Assembly: GCA_029817715.1 (NCBI GenBank)
Contig: JARUPY010000083.1
Span: 868,001 to 932,000, forward strand
Reading direction: 5' to 3'
From: Melastoma dodecandrum
Taxonomy: Eukaryota; Streptophyta; Magnoliopsida; Myrtales; Melastomataceae
DNA length: 64,000 nt
Shown piece after piece: positions 32,190 through 43,584 of the stretch. A model generated the notes under the pieces. It saw nothing but the letters and a program-made list of their open reading frames with translations, searched no databases and had not been told where the DNA came from. Within the stretch, counting starts at the first letter, position 1. Every line of letters starts with the position of its first letter. The translations under genes were made by a program, and so were the position numbers.

Positions 32190-33095
32190 TTGTCGGACGG
32201 TGAAAGGATAAGGAAGACGACGAACGACAAGGAGATCCTACTTGACGTCATAATGTTAACCGGGAAGGCAGTCGGAGGGGACGAACGGAGGAATGCAGCT
32301 CCGAGGGGATGATCGGTCGAGACGACGGGAGGAGGAAGGTGGATCTACGATGGAACCAACGAAGACGACGAAGACAACATTACTAATTGGGTTGGTAAAG
32401 CATTTTGTAAATAGTAATTGCGGGCAAATTGGTCATTTCACAATGATCATATGTTAGTAATTAGGTTTGGAATTTACTGTTTAGCTTAGTAAATTACTAA
32501 AATATTTTGTAATAGTTTACCAAATTTTGTTAAAATTTTGCGCAGAAATTAGTAAAAAATTACGAAATCAAAATTCATTTTTAGTAATTTCTAAACAATT
32601 TTACTATGCTAAACAATATTTTACTAATTTTCCTATATAAATTAGTAAATTATTAGTAATTTCAGTTAAAAGCCAACCGGAATATTTACTAAACATTGAA
32701 CTTTTACTAAATAAAATTAGTACTTTTTACTAAATATGAATAGTAAATTTTTAGTAAAAATTACTAAACAAAAAGGTAGTAAATTGGATGATAACATTAC
32801 TAAAAAGTTTAATAATCATTTACTAAACTTGAACAGTAAATTTTTCATAAAAGTTACTAAAGAAATGAATAAATCACCGATCTTTTTCGTAAACGATTGC
32901 TAAAATAATCTGGAAATAACCGCGTGAAATTACTAAACGCAAATTAGTAAAGTTGATTAACTGTGAATAGCGAAAAATTAGTAAACTTTACTAAATCTTT
33001 TACTAATTTTGAAGCGTTATTTTACTAAAAAAGATCGTTTTTTAGTAAACTTTACTAAAAATAACCGTTATGTGCACGTATCGTTAGCCCCTTCC
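32190..33095 (-). repeat. right terminal inverted repeat of the MULE
   Basis: Inverted counterpart of 23,951-24,900 with about 80-90 percent identity by eye. Landmarks in common: GGTCATTTCACAATGATC near 32,432, AATTGGGTTGGTAAAGCATT near 32,385 and the terminal GTGCACGTATCGTTAGCC. Confidence 0.85.
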
Positions 33096-33104
33096 GTTTA
33101 GGTT

Positions 33105-33785
33105 ATTTTATCTGTTCCCGGAAACATCAAGTTGTTTAATTCAAGTGAATGAAAGGAATTAACTCCTTTCGAAATGATAAGAATTATTGCTTAATTTAAT
33201 TCAAGTCAAAATTGGAGTACATAATTATTTTTGGCGAAGATTTTTTTTCTCCTTAAATTTTTGCTTTTTTCTTTTTGGGTGCAAGCATTCCTTGCCTTCT
33301 ATTTATTTATAAAAGAGAATTCGCTGTACAAAAATTTAAAATTTTATTCAATCACTTTTCTTGTGTACGGTGAAATAAGAAAAATTCATCGTGATCTCGA
33401 ACCTTGTCCATAATCGTTCATCATCATTTCAATGACCGCCACATCATTGTCGAGCTCAGCAATTTATTTAACATTGAATCAAACTAAACTTCGATGATAA
33501 CGTTCATATAAAACGGGCTGCATTGAGCTTGAATTCATTCTCCAACAAAAGGCTCGGCTACGTTGCTTATGTAAAACGAACTTATGAGAACGACTCGTAA
33601 AACACTGATTGTCTGAGGGTCTAATAGAGAATTCACAAGTCAAACGGAAAAAAAGTATAGGTGGCTTCTCAAAACTTCAATATAAGGCGGAATCGTTCCA
33701 AATCTAAACGTTGGCCTACATGAATTCCTGTAAACAAACATCCGAAAATTTCAGGTGTTCGCTCTGAAAGTGACCGTTGTTAAAA
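33105..33785. other. unassigned DNA right of the MULE
   Basis: No coding similarity or repeat structure seen; only short AT-rich sequence and a chance open stretch. Confidence 0.5.
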
Positions 33786-34369
33786 TGTGGGGTCGTCGTA
33801 TGAATTAAGAAAGAGAGGAAAAGGCAGCAGAACGACATCTTAAGCGGAAACACTTATGGATGCCATCGACGATGCCTTCGGAATGAAGCAAAACTGCAGG
33901 AGCACAAGATCGCAAGAACGCCGGGATGCTTGAACGCCTAAATGCTTGAAGATAAAAAGACAATATGTTCGTCTGTAGAGAGGTGTGTTGCCTAAGAACG
34001 ACTATTTATACTAAGCTATAACTATGTATATACGGAAATGAAATATTATACATATATTACATGTCCTTTTGCCAATCTTCATGGAATATCTCCTTTCCAT
34101 TTGAGCAGTTTTGACAACAATTTCCTTCCATGTCTTGAGATTGCCCGAAATCTTGCCATGGCAGCCGCTGATTGATCGGATCGCCGACTAGTCTTCATGA
34201 AATATTATACATGATGTTCGGTTGAAGCAGCAAATCGTAGTTCTTTAGCAGCAACTACAATCATTGTAAACTCATCGAGTTTCGTCATCTCACAGTCGAA
34301 AAAACAACGACGACGAGGAGAATCCATGGCGTAGGATTCACAATGAGGGTCTTCGTCAGAGTATCGTCG

Positions 34370-34780
34370 ACAAGAAAGAAGAGCCCCGATGATGATTGTT
34401 CACATTTCGGTGTTTGAAATAAACTTGGACCCTGAGAAGTTCTTCGATTGGTTGCATAGGGTGGAACGCATCTTTTACAGGAGGTGCCCCAGGAACGAAA
34501 GGTTAAGTTGGTTGTATTAAAATTGAAGAAGTATGTCAGTTCATAGTGGGAGAACACCAACTAGTAGAGACGTCGAGAATGACGTGATAAGATCCAAACA
34601 TGCTAAAGTATGAAAGGGCTATGAGTTAGAGGTCTTTGTCGGAGCACTATCGGTGAGATTTCTACATCAAGTTGCAGTTGCTTCAGCAAGTCTCAAGTGT
34701 AACAAAGTACATGGGGGTGTTTGAGAGACTCTTGTTGTAGTATGCAAATAAGAAGCCCTAGAGCAAACCATCGCTAGGTA
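34370..34780 (+). pseudogene. gypsy gag remnant
   Basis: Broken plus-strand frames give the capsid-like LDPEKFFDWLHRVERIFY, then KLQLLQQVSSVTKYMGVFER, blocks that occur in order in plant gypsy gag proteins. Multiple stops. Confidence 0.7.
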
Positions 34781-35509
34781 GTAACCCTATGGTTTCGGAT
34801 GCGGTTGAACTTTAAAAGTATTAGACTTTTACGATGCTCAAGCATTAACGCACAAAGTTGTGCAGCAAAAGGCTAGGAAATCAAGTAACTGTCCGTTTGT
34901 GATGGTTGCGCCTTTCAACAAAGGAAGTAGTTTGCTGACGAGTCACCATCGATCACCTCAAAGTAGAACACACAATCGGCCAGAATATCTTAAGCCAAGT
35001 TAAACGAACAAAATCATGTCTAGCGCTATTTCATGTGCTAAGGAGTAGGACAGATGGCCTTGGAGTGCCTCTCAAGTGGAAATATTATCATCAAAGAGCT
35101 GTCTGATGAATAAGAAGAGTTACTCGAGAGTGTAGACCAATTTGGGATCAAGAGGAGAATGAGTACCAGGACGAAGGATAATTGTTAGTCATCCGAAAAG
35201 CTTTGAGTGCAACACCGGTTCGCGAGGAGAACCAATGTGAGTGTATCTTTCATACCAGGTGTAGACAGCGGAAGTTGCACCAACACAGTCTCTAGAACTA
35301 TGATTGAGTAGCTCAAGTTGCCCATAGCACCACATCCTCATCCTTATTCCATCTATGTCGACGAATAAGAAGATGCTAATGCCTTTGACCGCCCAGCCCG
35401 ACGAAGCACCTGTCATCCCACATCCCGCTCAAGTTATCAAGCGAATGGAGTTGATTAGGGCGATGCATTAAAGCGAGGAGGTTTACCTTTCGTTTCTTAT
35501 CGAAGCGAC

Positions 35510-35780
35510 GGAGGATCAATCGACGGGTCATCCCCAAGCCGTAGCTGTAGCCATACTCAAGGAGTTCTGGGATGTGTTCCCTATAGAGTTGCCAATAAAA
35601 CTACCACCCATGAGAAGTATTGAACTTCAGAACGATTTGCTTCCAGGTGCATCCCTACGCAACCGAGCATTTTGTCAATGTAACTATTGATTCCCGAAGA
35701 TACCACTAAGACAACCGGTGCCAAACCCATTGGAAATCCTTGGCACATCAAGTAATTGATCCTTGGAGGGTCTTTTAAAT
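35510..35780 (+). pseudogene. gypsy reverse transcriptase N-terminal remnant
   Basis: AILKEFWDVFPIELPIKLPP followed by RSIELQNDLLPGASLRNRAF is the start of the gypsy reverse transcriptase domain. Nothing of the palm follows before the right LTR. Confidence 0.7.
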
Positions 35781-36129
35781 ATATGTGATCGTCGTTAATG
35801 AAAAAGAAAATTGAGAGAAAGAATGACACCCTAAGTAGGAACACTTATGGATGTAATTGATGATGCCTTTGAGAACGCGAAATAGTAAGAACACAAGAAA
35901 GCAAAAATGTTAGAAAGCTAAAGATAAAAGACTATATTTGTTCGTAGGTGTTGATCTCTATGTGTAATGCCTAGATAGAAGTCCTATTTATAATATGTTA
36001 GTCTTACGTGAATATGAAAACAAAATATATGTATAATATTTAGTAGCCATGTTGCCAATCTTCGTGGGATATCTCCTTTGCAATGACAGTTACTGATCGA
36101 TTGTATCGCCACTAGCCTTCTCTGTAGAG

Positions 36130-38020
36130 TTTCCTCTTCGCCCAGCTGTTTGTCGCATCATCTTCTTATGTCGCCTGGTAAGCTTCGTCGCCTGGCAGCT
36201 TCTGTCGCTCGACAACCGTTTCGCCCACAAGCCTTCGCCTGACGTGTTTTCGCAACTACTTGACTAAAAGGCCTTGTTCTCTTTGGGCCCGTTTCCTGGA
36301 CCATAAACCCATAGAGGAAGTCAGAGTTTTAAACTATAATATGTCTCTTCTTGAAAAAGCACCAGAGACTTTTTACTCGCTCTCTGATTACAATGCAATT
36401 CTTGACTGTTCCTCGAGCCGTATCTGTTGAGATCTCTAAAATCCTTCTGTTGGAATCCTTGAGATTCCCTAAATGATATTTGTTGTCAGACGATACTCAT
36501 ACCCCCGCTATAAATAGTTACGTTTGGGTCGGTCTCTCCACCTCAATCCGTCATTTCCAAAATAGCAGGGATTTTGAGCCTTCAGTCTTCTCTCCTCTCA
36601 ACCAGGAACTATGTCAATCACCTTTCTCTACTTAAGAATTTAGGTCGACCACCTTAGATGAGCAGGTTTCCCTTCTCCCAAAGTCTCCCATCGAGCGACT
36701 TGTCTCCGACAAAATGGGTTCCTCGGAGGAGTTGGAGACTCCGGGCGGAGTCGCGGTGACTGATCTTACTCCTGGGTCTATGTGGATATATCCTTATTAA
36801 ATCGACCTTCCTAATCCCGTGGTATTCTTGAGCATCTTTTCGGCCCAAGAATGTTACCAATGAGGCACCTCATCCTTGGAACAATTCAAGTGTCATTTTA
36901 CCCCTTTGTATCAAGCAATTTCGCTTTGTAAGATTTTATTAAACAGTAACACCCGTGTCTGGCTACAACGCACTTGAGATCTGATGTGAATCTTCTGCAT
37001 TGTTACGCATCCTTAATTTCGAAGTCACTGTCTTCTGGTCATCCCCATTATAAATACGACCATTTGGTCTTAGGGACTCCTTCGCATTCCCAGACTAAAC
37101 GGTCATGGGCATCACTACCCCGGGAGAGATTGTTGCATCAACCATGAAGCCACCCAAGAGCTTGCGTCCACAACCTTAGAGCCTTTGGAAGGTTAGATCC
37201 AGACTCACAAGAGAAGACCGGGGGCCTCTTGTTCAAAGTCTCTTAGCCGTAGTAGAATCTTACAGTGGGATGAAGTTTATAGCTCCAGCCGAGAGTCGTC
37301 CCCAACCTCTGGAGTGGTCAAGGTACCCTGCACCTTCCTCTTCGCTTTCTTGGGATAATCCCTTCTGCCAAGTAGCAGAGCTCAAGGGTTTTCTTTTCAA
37401 ACTTCTCACGGATGGCGCATCTTCCCTAGAGAAGAGGCGTCGTACTCTAAGTTACATGTATTTCCTTTTGATAGTTTAATACACTAGTTCTCAAACAAAC
37501 CCATCTAACACACCATGAATTTTGAATGAAAACTGATGTATGTTTTAAGCCCCCCTCGCCACCCCAGTTCGAGGGATATGTACGTCATTCTCAGCTTCCA
37601 GGCGAGGCGAATCCCTTTTACAGACCTTGAATGTGCTTGTTGGTTTTCGGGCTCTATAAAGCATGGATGGATGGAACTACGGTTTCCCGCTCACGCATTC
37701 AGAAATCGTCCATCTTCTTCGTTCAACTCCCGAAACCCTAGCAACTTCTCCATTTCTCATGGCCCCCGCTACCCCCTCCAAGGTTGGTCTGATCATCAGT
37801 CATGATGCAAGATCAGACTATGGCATGTCGATGGAGGACCGACAAACACTGGGTCCTTTCATCAGCACATCTAGGTTTTATCTCCTTTCAAACATCAAAA
37901 GATTGTTCCTTTACACTAGCAAGTTATCCGATATTTTCTCTCCCGGCCGTTTCTCGCCTGACGGGTGAAATGACCCTGCTTCGCGATCAAGTTTCCGTTG
38001 CTTCCCATCCTGTAGTAACG
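36130..38020. other. unassigned repeat-like DNA with two TATA-bearing segments
   Basis: Two segments about 530 bp apart resemble each other around a TATA box: CCCCGCTATAAATAGTTACG near 36,510 and CCCCATTATAAATACGACCA near 37,047, both followed by a TTTGG(G/T) block and CT-rich sequence. A third stretch with an initiator-like ATGGCCCCCGC lies near 37,760. No protein similarity found. It may be 3' LTR or UTR material of the element at 38-42 kb. Confidence 0.4.
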
Positions 38021-38029
38021 TCCTGATAT

Positions 38030-38916
38030 AGCCGGCGTGAAAAAGTTTTCTTACTTCTTCATATACAAGTTTGATTACTTCACCTACCATTCTTTACGGA
38101 GCTTGTTGTACTGGTTTAAAGTTTTCTCGAATTGGGAGTTTGTGTTCTACCATGTTTATGTCGAAACATGGCATTTTCGTATAATCCCAAATGAAGTAAT
38201 CTCAAAATTCACAAAACAACTCTCTTAAGGTAGATGCTAGCTCATCGTCAAGAATTGCACTCATATACGTAAGTCTGAGATTTTCTTCCGAACAGAGATT
38301 AATGTCGATCAAAGGATCTAAAGTTGAAAATAAAGTTTCTCGACCGTAGCCATTGAGTTGTAAAGAATGAACACATAGAAATGGTCTAAACCTAGAAGAA
38401 GAAGAAGATGATGATGATAGCGGTGCGATGCAACGCACTTTTTCATGACCTAAATAACCTAAGAGATGTGCTTCTTGGTGCACATTGACCTGGCCCTCTT
38501 TTACATCTTCAATCTTCGTAAGTGCCTTCTCGTAGGAGTCTGTAGGGCCCCAACTCCACGTCATCATCTTGCTCTTGATTTCCTTCCTCGTTCTGTCCGG
38601 AATGATTCTCGATCTCGACCTCCGCGTCTCCTACCCTGATTCCAGTTCGAGTCAAGAAAATGTTGCCTTCTGGCATTCCTCGAGGCCTCTCGCTCATCCA
38701 AGTGATAGGGATTCCCTCTTTAGCTACGAGCATCCCTGGGTTGTTCTCAAGCTCTTCATTACCTGATGCCTCCACAGTGAAGCTGAACAATGGAGTAAAA
38801 CCTCTAGTCCGAGGAGTGTCATTCTTATCGCTTCCCCAACCGGTTGGGACTATAGGGGGTTTGGCTCTCGTTGCCCCAACCTGGTGGATTACGGCTTTCT
38901 CAACTTCCGGATTCAA
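38030..38916 (-). pseudogene. Ogre/Tat acidic spacer and start of reverse transcriptase
   Basis: A linker with an acidic run (EEGNQEQDDDVELGPY) is followed by LDDELASTLRELFCEF and, after a stop, IWDYTKMP, NMVEHKLPI and VRKLFHAGYIRT, the N-terminal part of a Tat-type reverse transcriptase. It ends at about 38,030 without the catalytic YVDD part. Confidence 0.75.
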
Positions 38917-38963
38917 CGACTGGTTTTCATAGTTTTCTCTCTCTTGTTTCTCCTTCTTGAGGT

Positions 38964-39344
38964 CTACAATGAAACATAGAGGCTTAGTTTCACAAGAACA
39001 ACAGTTCTATTATTTCGTACAAGTTCTATTTCATCATTAAGCCATACCATCAGCTCTTTGTATAGAGTCGAAGGTATAGCTGCAGCTTTATGTAGCCAAT
39101 CTCGATCCAAGAGAGTGTTGAAAGTTGATGCGATGTCCAGTACGAAGAAGGCGGTCTCCATTTCGTGTCTCCCGACCTGGAGATTTACTGAGAATACTCT
39201 CATGCATTCTGATTTCTTTCCATTGAAGGTAGTAATCGACATCCTTCTAGCTTTCGGCTGCCACCTTTCTTTACCCATTGCAAGGAAATTTACAAACAAA
39301 AGGATGTTGACCGTAGCCCTATTGTCTACTAACACTTTATTCAT
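38964..39344 (-). pseudogene. Ogre/Tat-like aspartic protease
   Basis: A 126-codon open stretch with VLVDNRATVNILLF (active site, glycine of D-x-G replaced by arginine), ETAFFVLDIASTFNTLLDRD and WLHKAAAIPSTLYKELMVW. Order and motifs match Ogre/Tat proteases. Confidence 0.8.
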
Positions 39345-40035
39345 CCGGAATTAGTTGAAGTTCTCTGTGATGTACATGAAGTGAATATGTCGCCTCATCC
39401 CGAGAGAAGGTTTCTCGAACCAATGGAGTGGAGATCCGTTTGGATATCTGACACTCAATCTAGGAACCTTACGTACCGGACCATTAACGTATGTAACTCT
39501 CTTACCTTCTCTTGAGAAACATCCAGGCAGCTCGACCGCGTTGCAGGTCGCCATAAGCTCCCCGTTTTCTTGATGCCTTTCGGGAGATTCCTCTTGTACA
39601 GTTGTGAAGTCTATGTAGTCAACGTAGATGACATCCTCTTCTTCTTCACCTTCCGCTCGTGATGTCTTCTCGAGGCTCATTTGCTTCTTTTGGCGAAACA
39701 CTTTTGCTTTTCTTAGCCTCCCTTTGAGTACGCCTTAGGACTCTCTTGCGTACCGCCTTTAGGATCACTACTTTCTTACAGACTTTCTATCATTCTGTTT
39801 GTGGGTCCTCCTACAATTCGCCCGAAACTCTTAACAGGAAATTTAATGTAAACAACATCTTTTTCCTGAGGATCATAGCCCCGAATTTCCTGTACATTAG
39901 GTTCAATCATCACAACATCAATAAATTCTTTGTGAGATTATCTGTGATCTAGCTCCTGAGTTTAATTTCGATCTCTTCATTGGTCGACATCTGAACCAGC
40001 TTCAAAAACTGCACCACGCAATACTTGGTGCACAT

Positions 40036-41465
40036 CTACGGGATGAGAAACTTGTTCGAGGAAATTAATTTGCATTTCTCATAGAGCATTCCTTCCTCGA
40101 GAAAGCGAGCGATTTGCGGGCATTCTTGAATGAGTTTTGGGTTGATATGTGCCACTTCTTTCCCTTTTACTTCAGTAGATGCCCTCTCGAATTTGGTCAG
40201 CTCGGGAGCAGAGACATCGTTCTTTGAGGATTTATCCAAGGTCCGTTCTCGAGCGGCACGCCCAACTTTTCCTTGACCATTCACGCGCTCAGCATGCGAG
40301 GCCGACTGACCTGATCCCCTTCATCATATTGCCTTTGTCGGTACTCACGCCCGGCAGAACCAGATGAAGAACTCCCTGAAGCATGCTTTGGAGCAAAGCG
40401 GGAGTACGATGGCACCATTCCCATCGCAACTTCCTCAAGTTGAGTTAGGTCATACCATAGGTTCTCCTTGTTCATTTACAAATACCTGCGGAAGTTTCAA
40501 CACTTTTTCGTAGTGTGGGTGGAGTCCAGATGCCAATGTTAGTCTTCCTCATGGATATCTCGAACTCGGAAATTTACCACGTTCTTCTCTACCAAGCGCT
40601 TGAAAAGCCAATTGGCGATAGAGGTTTCCTAGGACACTTTGATTCCTCGCGATATATTACGAGTATGGGTCTCGAGATAAAGTGCATAAACATCGTCATC
40701 AACATTGCATTTCGCGCATTTATTTTCAGCCTCAAGAGAATACATAAGGATAGTCAGCGTTTTGCTAAAGGGATTATCATCTACCATACTCGATTCATTC
40801 ACTTCAGCAAACCGTAATTCTTTAGACTCAATCAAGTCTTGAATCAATTTCTAAAATGTATATACTCTTGGGTTGCATGAGTGAACGTCTCATGCCATTT
40901 ATAGTGCTTCTTACGTCTCTCTCGATCGTTTTGTGGCAGATTATCGCCAGGACTAAGCTTTATGCACCCTTTAGAATTTTTCTTCAGTAAAGGCTCCCAC
41001 ACTGTTGATTCCCCTTTTATAAAACTCAGCTAGGTCAATTTCGGCCCAAGGTTCTATTTGACAATTTATAACTGAGTGAATTTCTTCTAATAAAAGATTA
41101 TGGTACTCAGTCGCTAGTCTCGAGAATTCATAGAAATCTAGAAAACGCTCTCCCTAGAGTTTCTTCCTTATCTCTAATGATAAGGTGTTCTGTGTTATCT
41201 TGAGTTGATCCCTTTCAGCTAAGGCGCTTGTGCATTTCAGCAAATTCTTCCTAAATTTCAGTAAGAATAGGGCAGGGCTCTCCCTAGGGAGTTGTTTCAT
41301 CCTTAGGATCTCCCCTAATGAAGTCACTGAATCCAGCCTATCAAATGCCTTTAGGAATTGGGTCTGCATCTCGATCCAACTCGGAATGGAATTTGGGAGA
41401 ATTCTCAAATACGAGCTGAACACATCTCCAGATAAGGAATTAGGAAATAATTTGAGCTTTAACAT
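40036..41465 (-). pseudogene. Ogre/Tat-like gag remnant
   Basis: LKLKLFPNSLSGDVFSSYLR followed by an IPSWIEMQTQFLKAF block near 41.4 kb is the retrotransposon gag core of this lineage. LWYDLTQLEEVAMGM near 40.45 kb and LIQECPQIARFLEEGMLYEK near 40.1 kb belong to the gag-protease linker. Confidence 0.75.
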
Positions 41466-42352
41466 GTCTTATTCAACATTTCTCCCATCTAATAGGTAAA
41501 TCGAGCTATATGTTCTACAAGAGTCATTTCGTCTTCTCCCGAGAACAAGGTAAAGTTAGGAATCTTGTAACCTTGAGGTATCTCTATCTCTCGTTCTATA
41601 TATTCGGAAATTGGACTCCTATACAGTCGTACTTCTTCAGTCCTTGCTTCTGGAACCATTTGAGCTACAACTCGAGCTATTTGCCCACTTAAGTCGATTA
41701 CAGGACTAGTATTTGTTCTTGGTTAACCTCACTTTCTTTAGGTTTGTAGTAAAAACTTTCAATTTCCGTACGTTGACCCAAGGAAGAGTAAACTGGCATG
41801 CATTCTGCTCAAGATCTACAAATGCGGGGCTTATATTCTTATCAGGCATCGGACTTCTTGAGCCCTCACATCGACTTTATAAACGCTATTAGAATTCATA
41901 GGATGTGTTTCAGTACGCTCGTTATACGAACCTCTACTATTAATTAGCCTTCTACTTTCCAGCAGCCCTAGCATATCCTATAAATGATTTCTCTACTAGG
42001 GGCTCGATCCTTTTCTCAGATCTATCACCTTTAAGTAAACTTGGGGCATCTATTACTTCTTGGATATTCCCATCCATTCGTATTTCCAATTTCCTATGAT
42101 TCTCTGCTAATTCTAAATTCAATTCTCTTATAGCACTACCAAACTCTTGTTTGTTTGTAAAATCATTATGTGATAACTAAGCCAGGGATTATCCGGGGGC
42201 CATATGAGCACATCCTGATTTTCCTCAACTGGATTTTTATTTGATTTTCCTCAAGTGTAAAATCTTTATAACATTCTTTATGGGACGAGGCATATCTCAA
42301 GAACTTTTCATGGTTTTTTTAATTCTTACGCCCACTATGGTCGCCAAAAACT

Positions 42353-43060
42353 TGTTGGCGGCCATTGGTTGGTCGCCGTAATGTAAAGGTAAATGTGATA
42401 CCGAAATTGAATACAACAGTCTCGAATTTACCGTTTTTTTGTGTTGTTACCGTAAAGTAAATGAATGCAAGCGGAAAAGGTAAAAACAATACCATAATTG
42501 AATACAACAGTATCGAATTTACAACGTATCACTTACCAACATGACTAAAACATAAAAGCAACAAAAAAGACTTGAGGGCGCTTCACGTCGGACGGTGGCA
42601 GATGAACGGCGGCTACGACAGATCCCTCTAGTGAAATCTACCTTAGTGGATTGGCGGTCAGTCGTCAACAGTACCAAAATCGAATCGACAATACTGAGGA
42701 TGGAAGGTTTCGGGACGCTTTCAATATAAAAGAAAAGATAAAATCTAAGTTTGCATTGTGTGAGTTGTTGTTGTGTTTGAATTTCTGATTCTTTTTAGAT
42801 CTTCCAGAATCTTGCAGTTGCATCTGCTTCCCATATCGTGTACACAATTTGATTCCTATTTTGTAGGAACCATGCACGTCGTGCTTGAGTTGGTCTCTTT
42901 GGTTTGCCACGTGTCCTGCCCCCTTGGCGTAAATAAATGTGGTTTGATCGGTTTTTCGAGTGTGCAAAGCTATTCATGTCTCGAGTTATATGGCATACTC
43001 GTGAAACGCTTCTCGAGTGGTATTAACCTTGATCCCTTTGTTCTCGAGTAGTACTCACTC
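42353..43060 (-). mobile_element. 5' LTR of the Ogre/Tat element
   Basis: Lies directly upstream of the primer site in the minus direction and ends in CCAACA before it. A TTTTATATTG box is near 42,720. The outer edge is uncertain and is placed where the host gene's 3' region seems to begin. Confidence 0.5.
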
Positions 43061-43199
43061 AGACTCATCGAGGAACTATAATATTTGGTCCTTTTGTTCG
43101 CCTTGAATAAGGCCCGTACAAAATTTTACCTTTTCAGCCTACTGAGGACGAAACCCCAAAAATTCATGTTTCAACAATTCCTTATCCGTGTCCGGGGTA

Positions 43200-43584
43200 T
43201 AGTAGATTTCAAGTAGTTACCCCTGTTCCAATCCTACAATCAGAACCCCGTCCTTTACTTCAACAAAAAGTACTGAACAGAACCTGTAATCTAATACAAT
43301 TCCAGAATAATAACTGGTCAAAATATCTTATTGAATCAACAGGGTCATGCAAATCAAAGTAACTTTTCCAAAGTAATGGCACCCAAGCCTTCATTGCTAT
43401 CCATTACATAAACAGCAGCATAAAATCCCAATTCCTGAAGATCATCAGGAATAGTAACTTAAAGAGTCAGATCCCAAAAGTCTTAAGAAGAAACCAAATG
43501 CCACAACCAACCAACTACAGAGCATCACCGTCTACAAGAGCAGGGGCCTTCCGTTTTCCTCGGGAATTACATATGCTTTGCCGT
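43200..43584 (-). other. 3' untranslated region of the SR45a-like gene
   Basis: Follows the stop codon at 43,585; non-coding, with no transposon similarity for about 350 bp. The polyadenylation site was not pinned down. Confidence 0.5.

Larger units (their letters stand above)
23951..33095. mobile_element. 9.1-kb Mutator-like element (MULE) with long terminal inverted repeats
   Basis: The outer ends are GGAAGCGGCTAACGATACGT at 23,951 and its inverted near-copy ending at 33,095. They are flanked by GATTAGGTG (23,942-23,950) and GTTTAGGTT (33,096-33,104), a 9-bp duplication with two mismatches. Inverted similarity reaches inward about 0.9 kb on each side. Inside are a FAR1-type transposase on the plus strand (25.5-27.7 kb) and a ULP1-like protease gene on the minus strand (28.2-31.7 kb). 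Plant MULEs carrying a ULP1 domain are known (the Kaonashi group of Arabidopsis). Both genes are interrupted, so this copy looks inactive, though decay is moderate. Confidence 0.9.
33790..36130 (+). mobile_element. degraded Ty3/gypsy element with both LTRs and an internal deletion
   Basis: Two related segments, 33,790-34,210 and 35,785-36,130, share order and sequence (AACACTTATGGATG, TTGCCAATCTTC(A/G)TGG followed by ATATCTCCTTT) at roughly 65-70 percent and each carries an ACTATTTATA/CCTATTTATA box, so they are the LTR pair. Between them the plus strand encodes gag (LDPEKFFDWLHRVERIFY near 34.43 kb; KLQLLQQVSS near 34.68 kb) and then jumps to the start of reverse transcriptase (LPPMRSIELQNDLLPGASL near 35.6 kb). 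Most of pol is missing. Confidence 0.75.
38030..42350 (-). mobile_element. Ty3/gypsy element, Ogre/Tat lineage, 3'-truncated
   Basis: Minus strand, from a primer site at 42,331-42,350 (TTTTTGGCGACCATAGTGGG, close to the tRNA-Arg-type site of Ogre/Tat elements), through gag (41.5-40.0 kb), a long linker, protease (39.34-38.96 kb), an acidic spacer and the first part of reverse transcriptase (38.2-38.03 kb), where similarity ends abruptly. All frames are broken. Confidence 0.8.

Noticed and set aside
38395..38425. Microsatellite of GAA/GAT triplets as an independent feature
   Set aside because: Too short and encodes a serine run in the element's linker; no separate significance.
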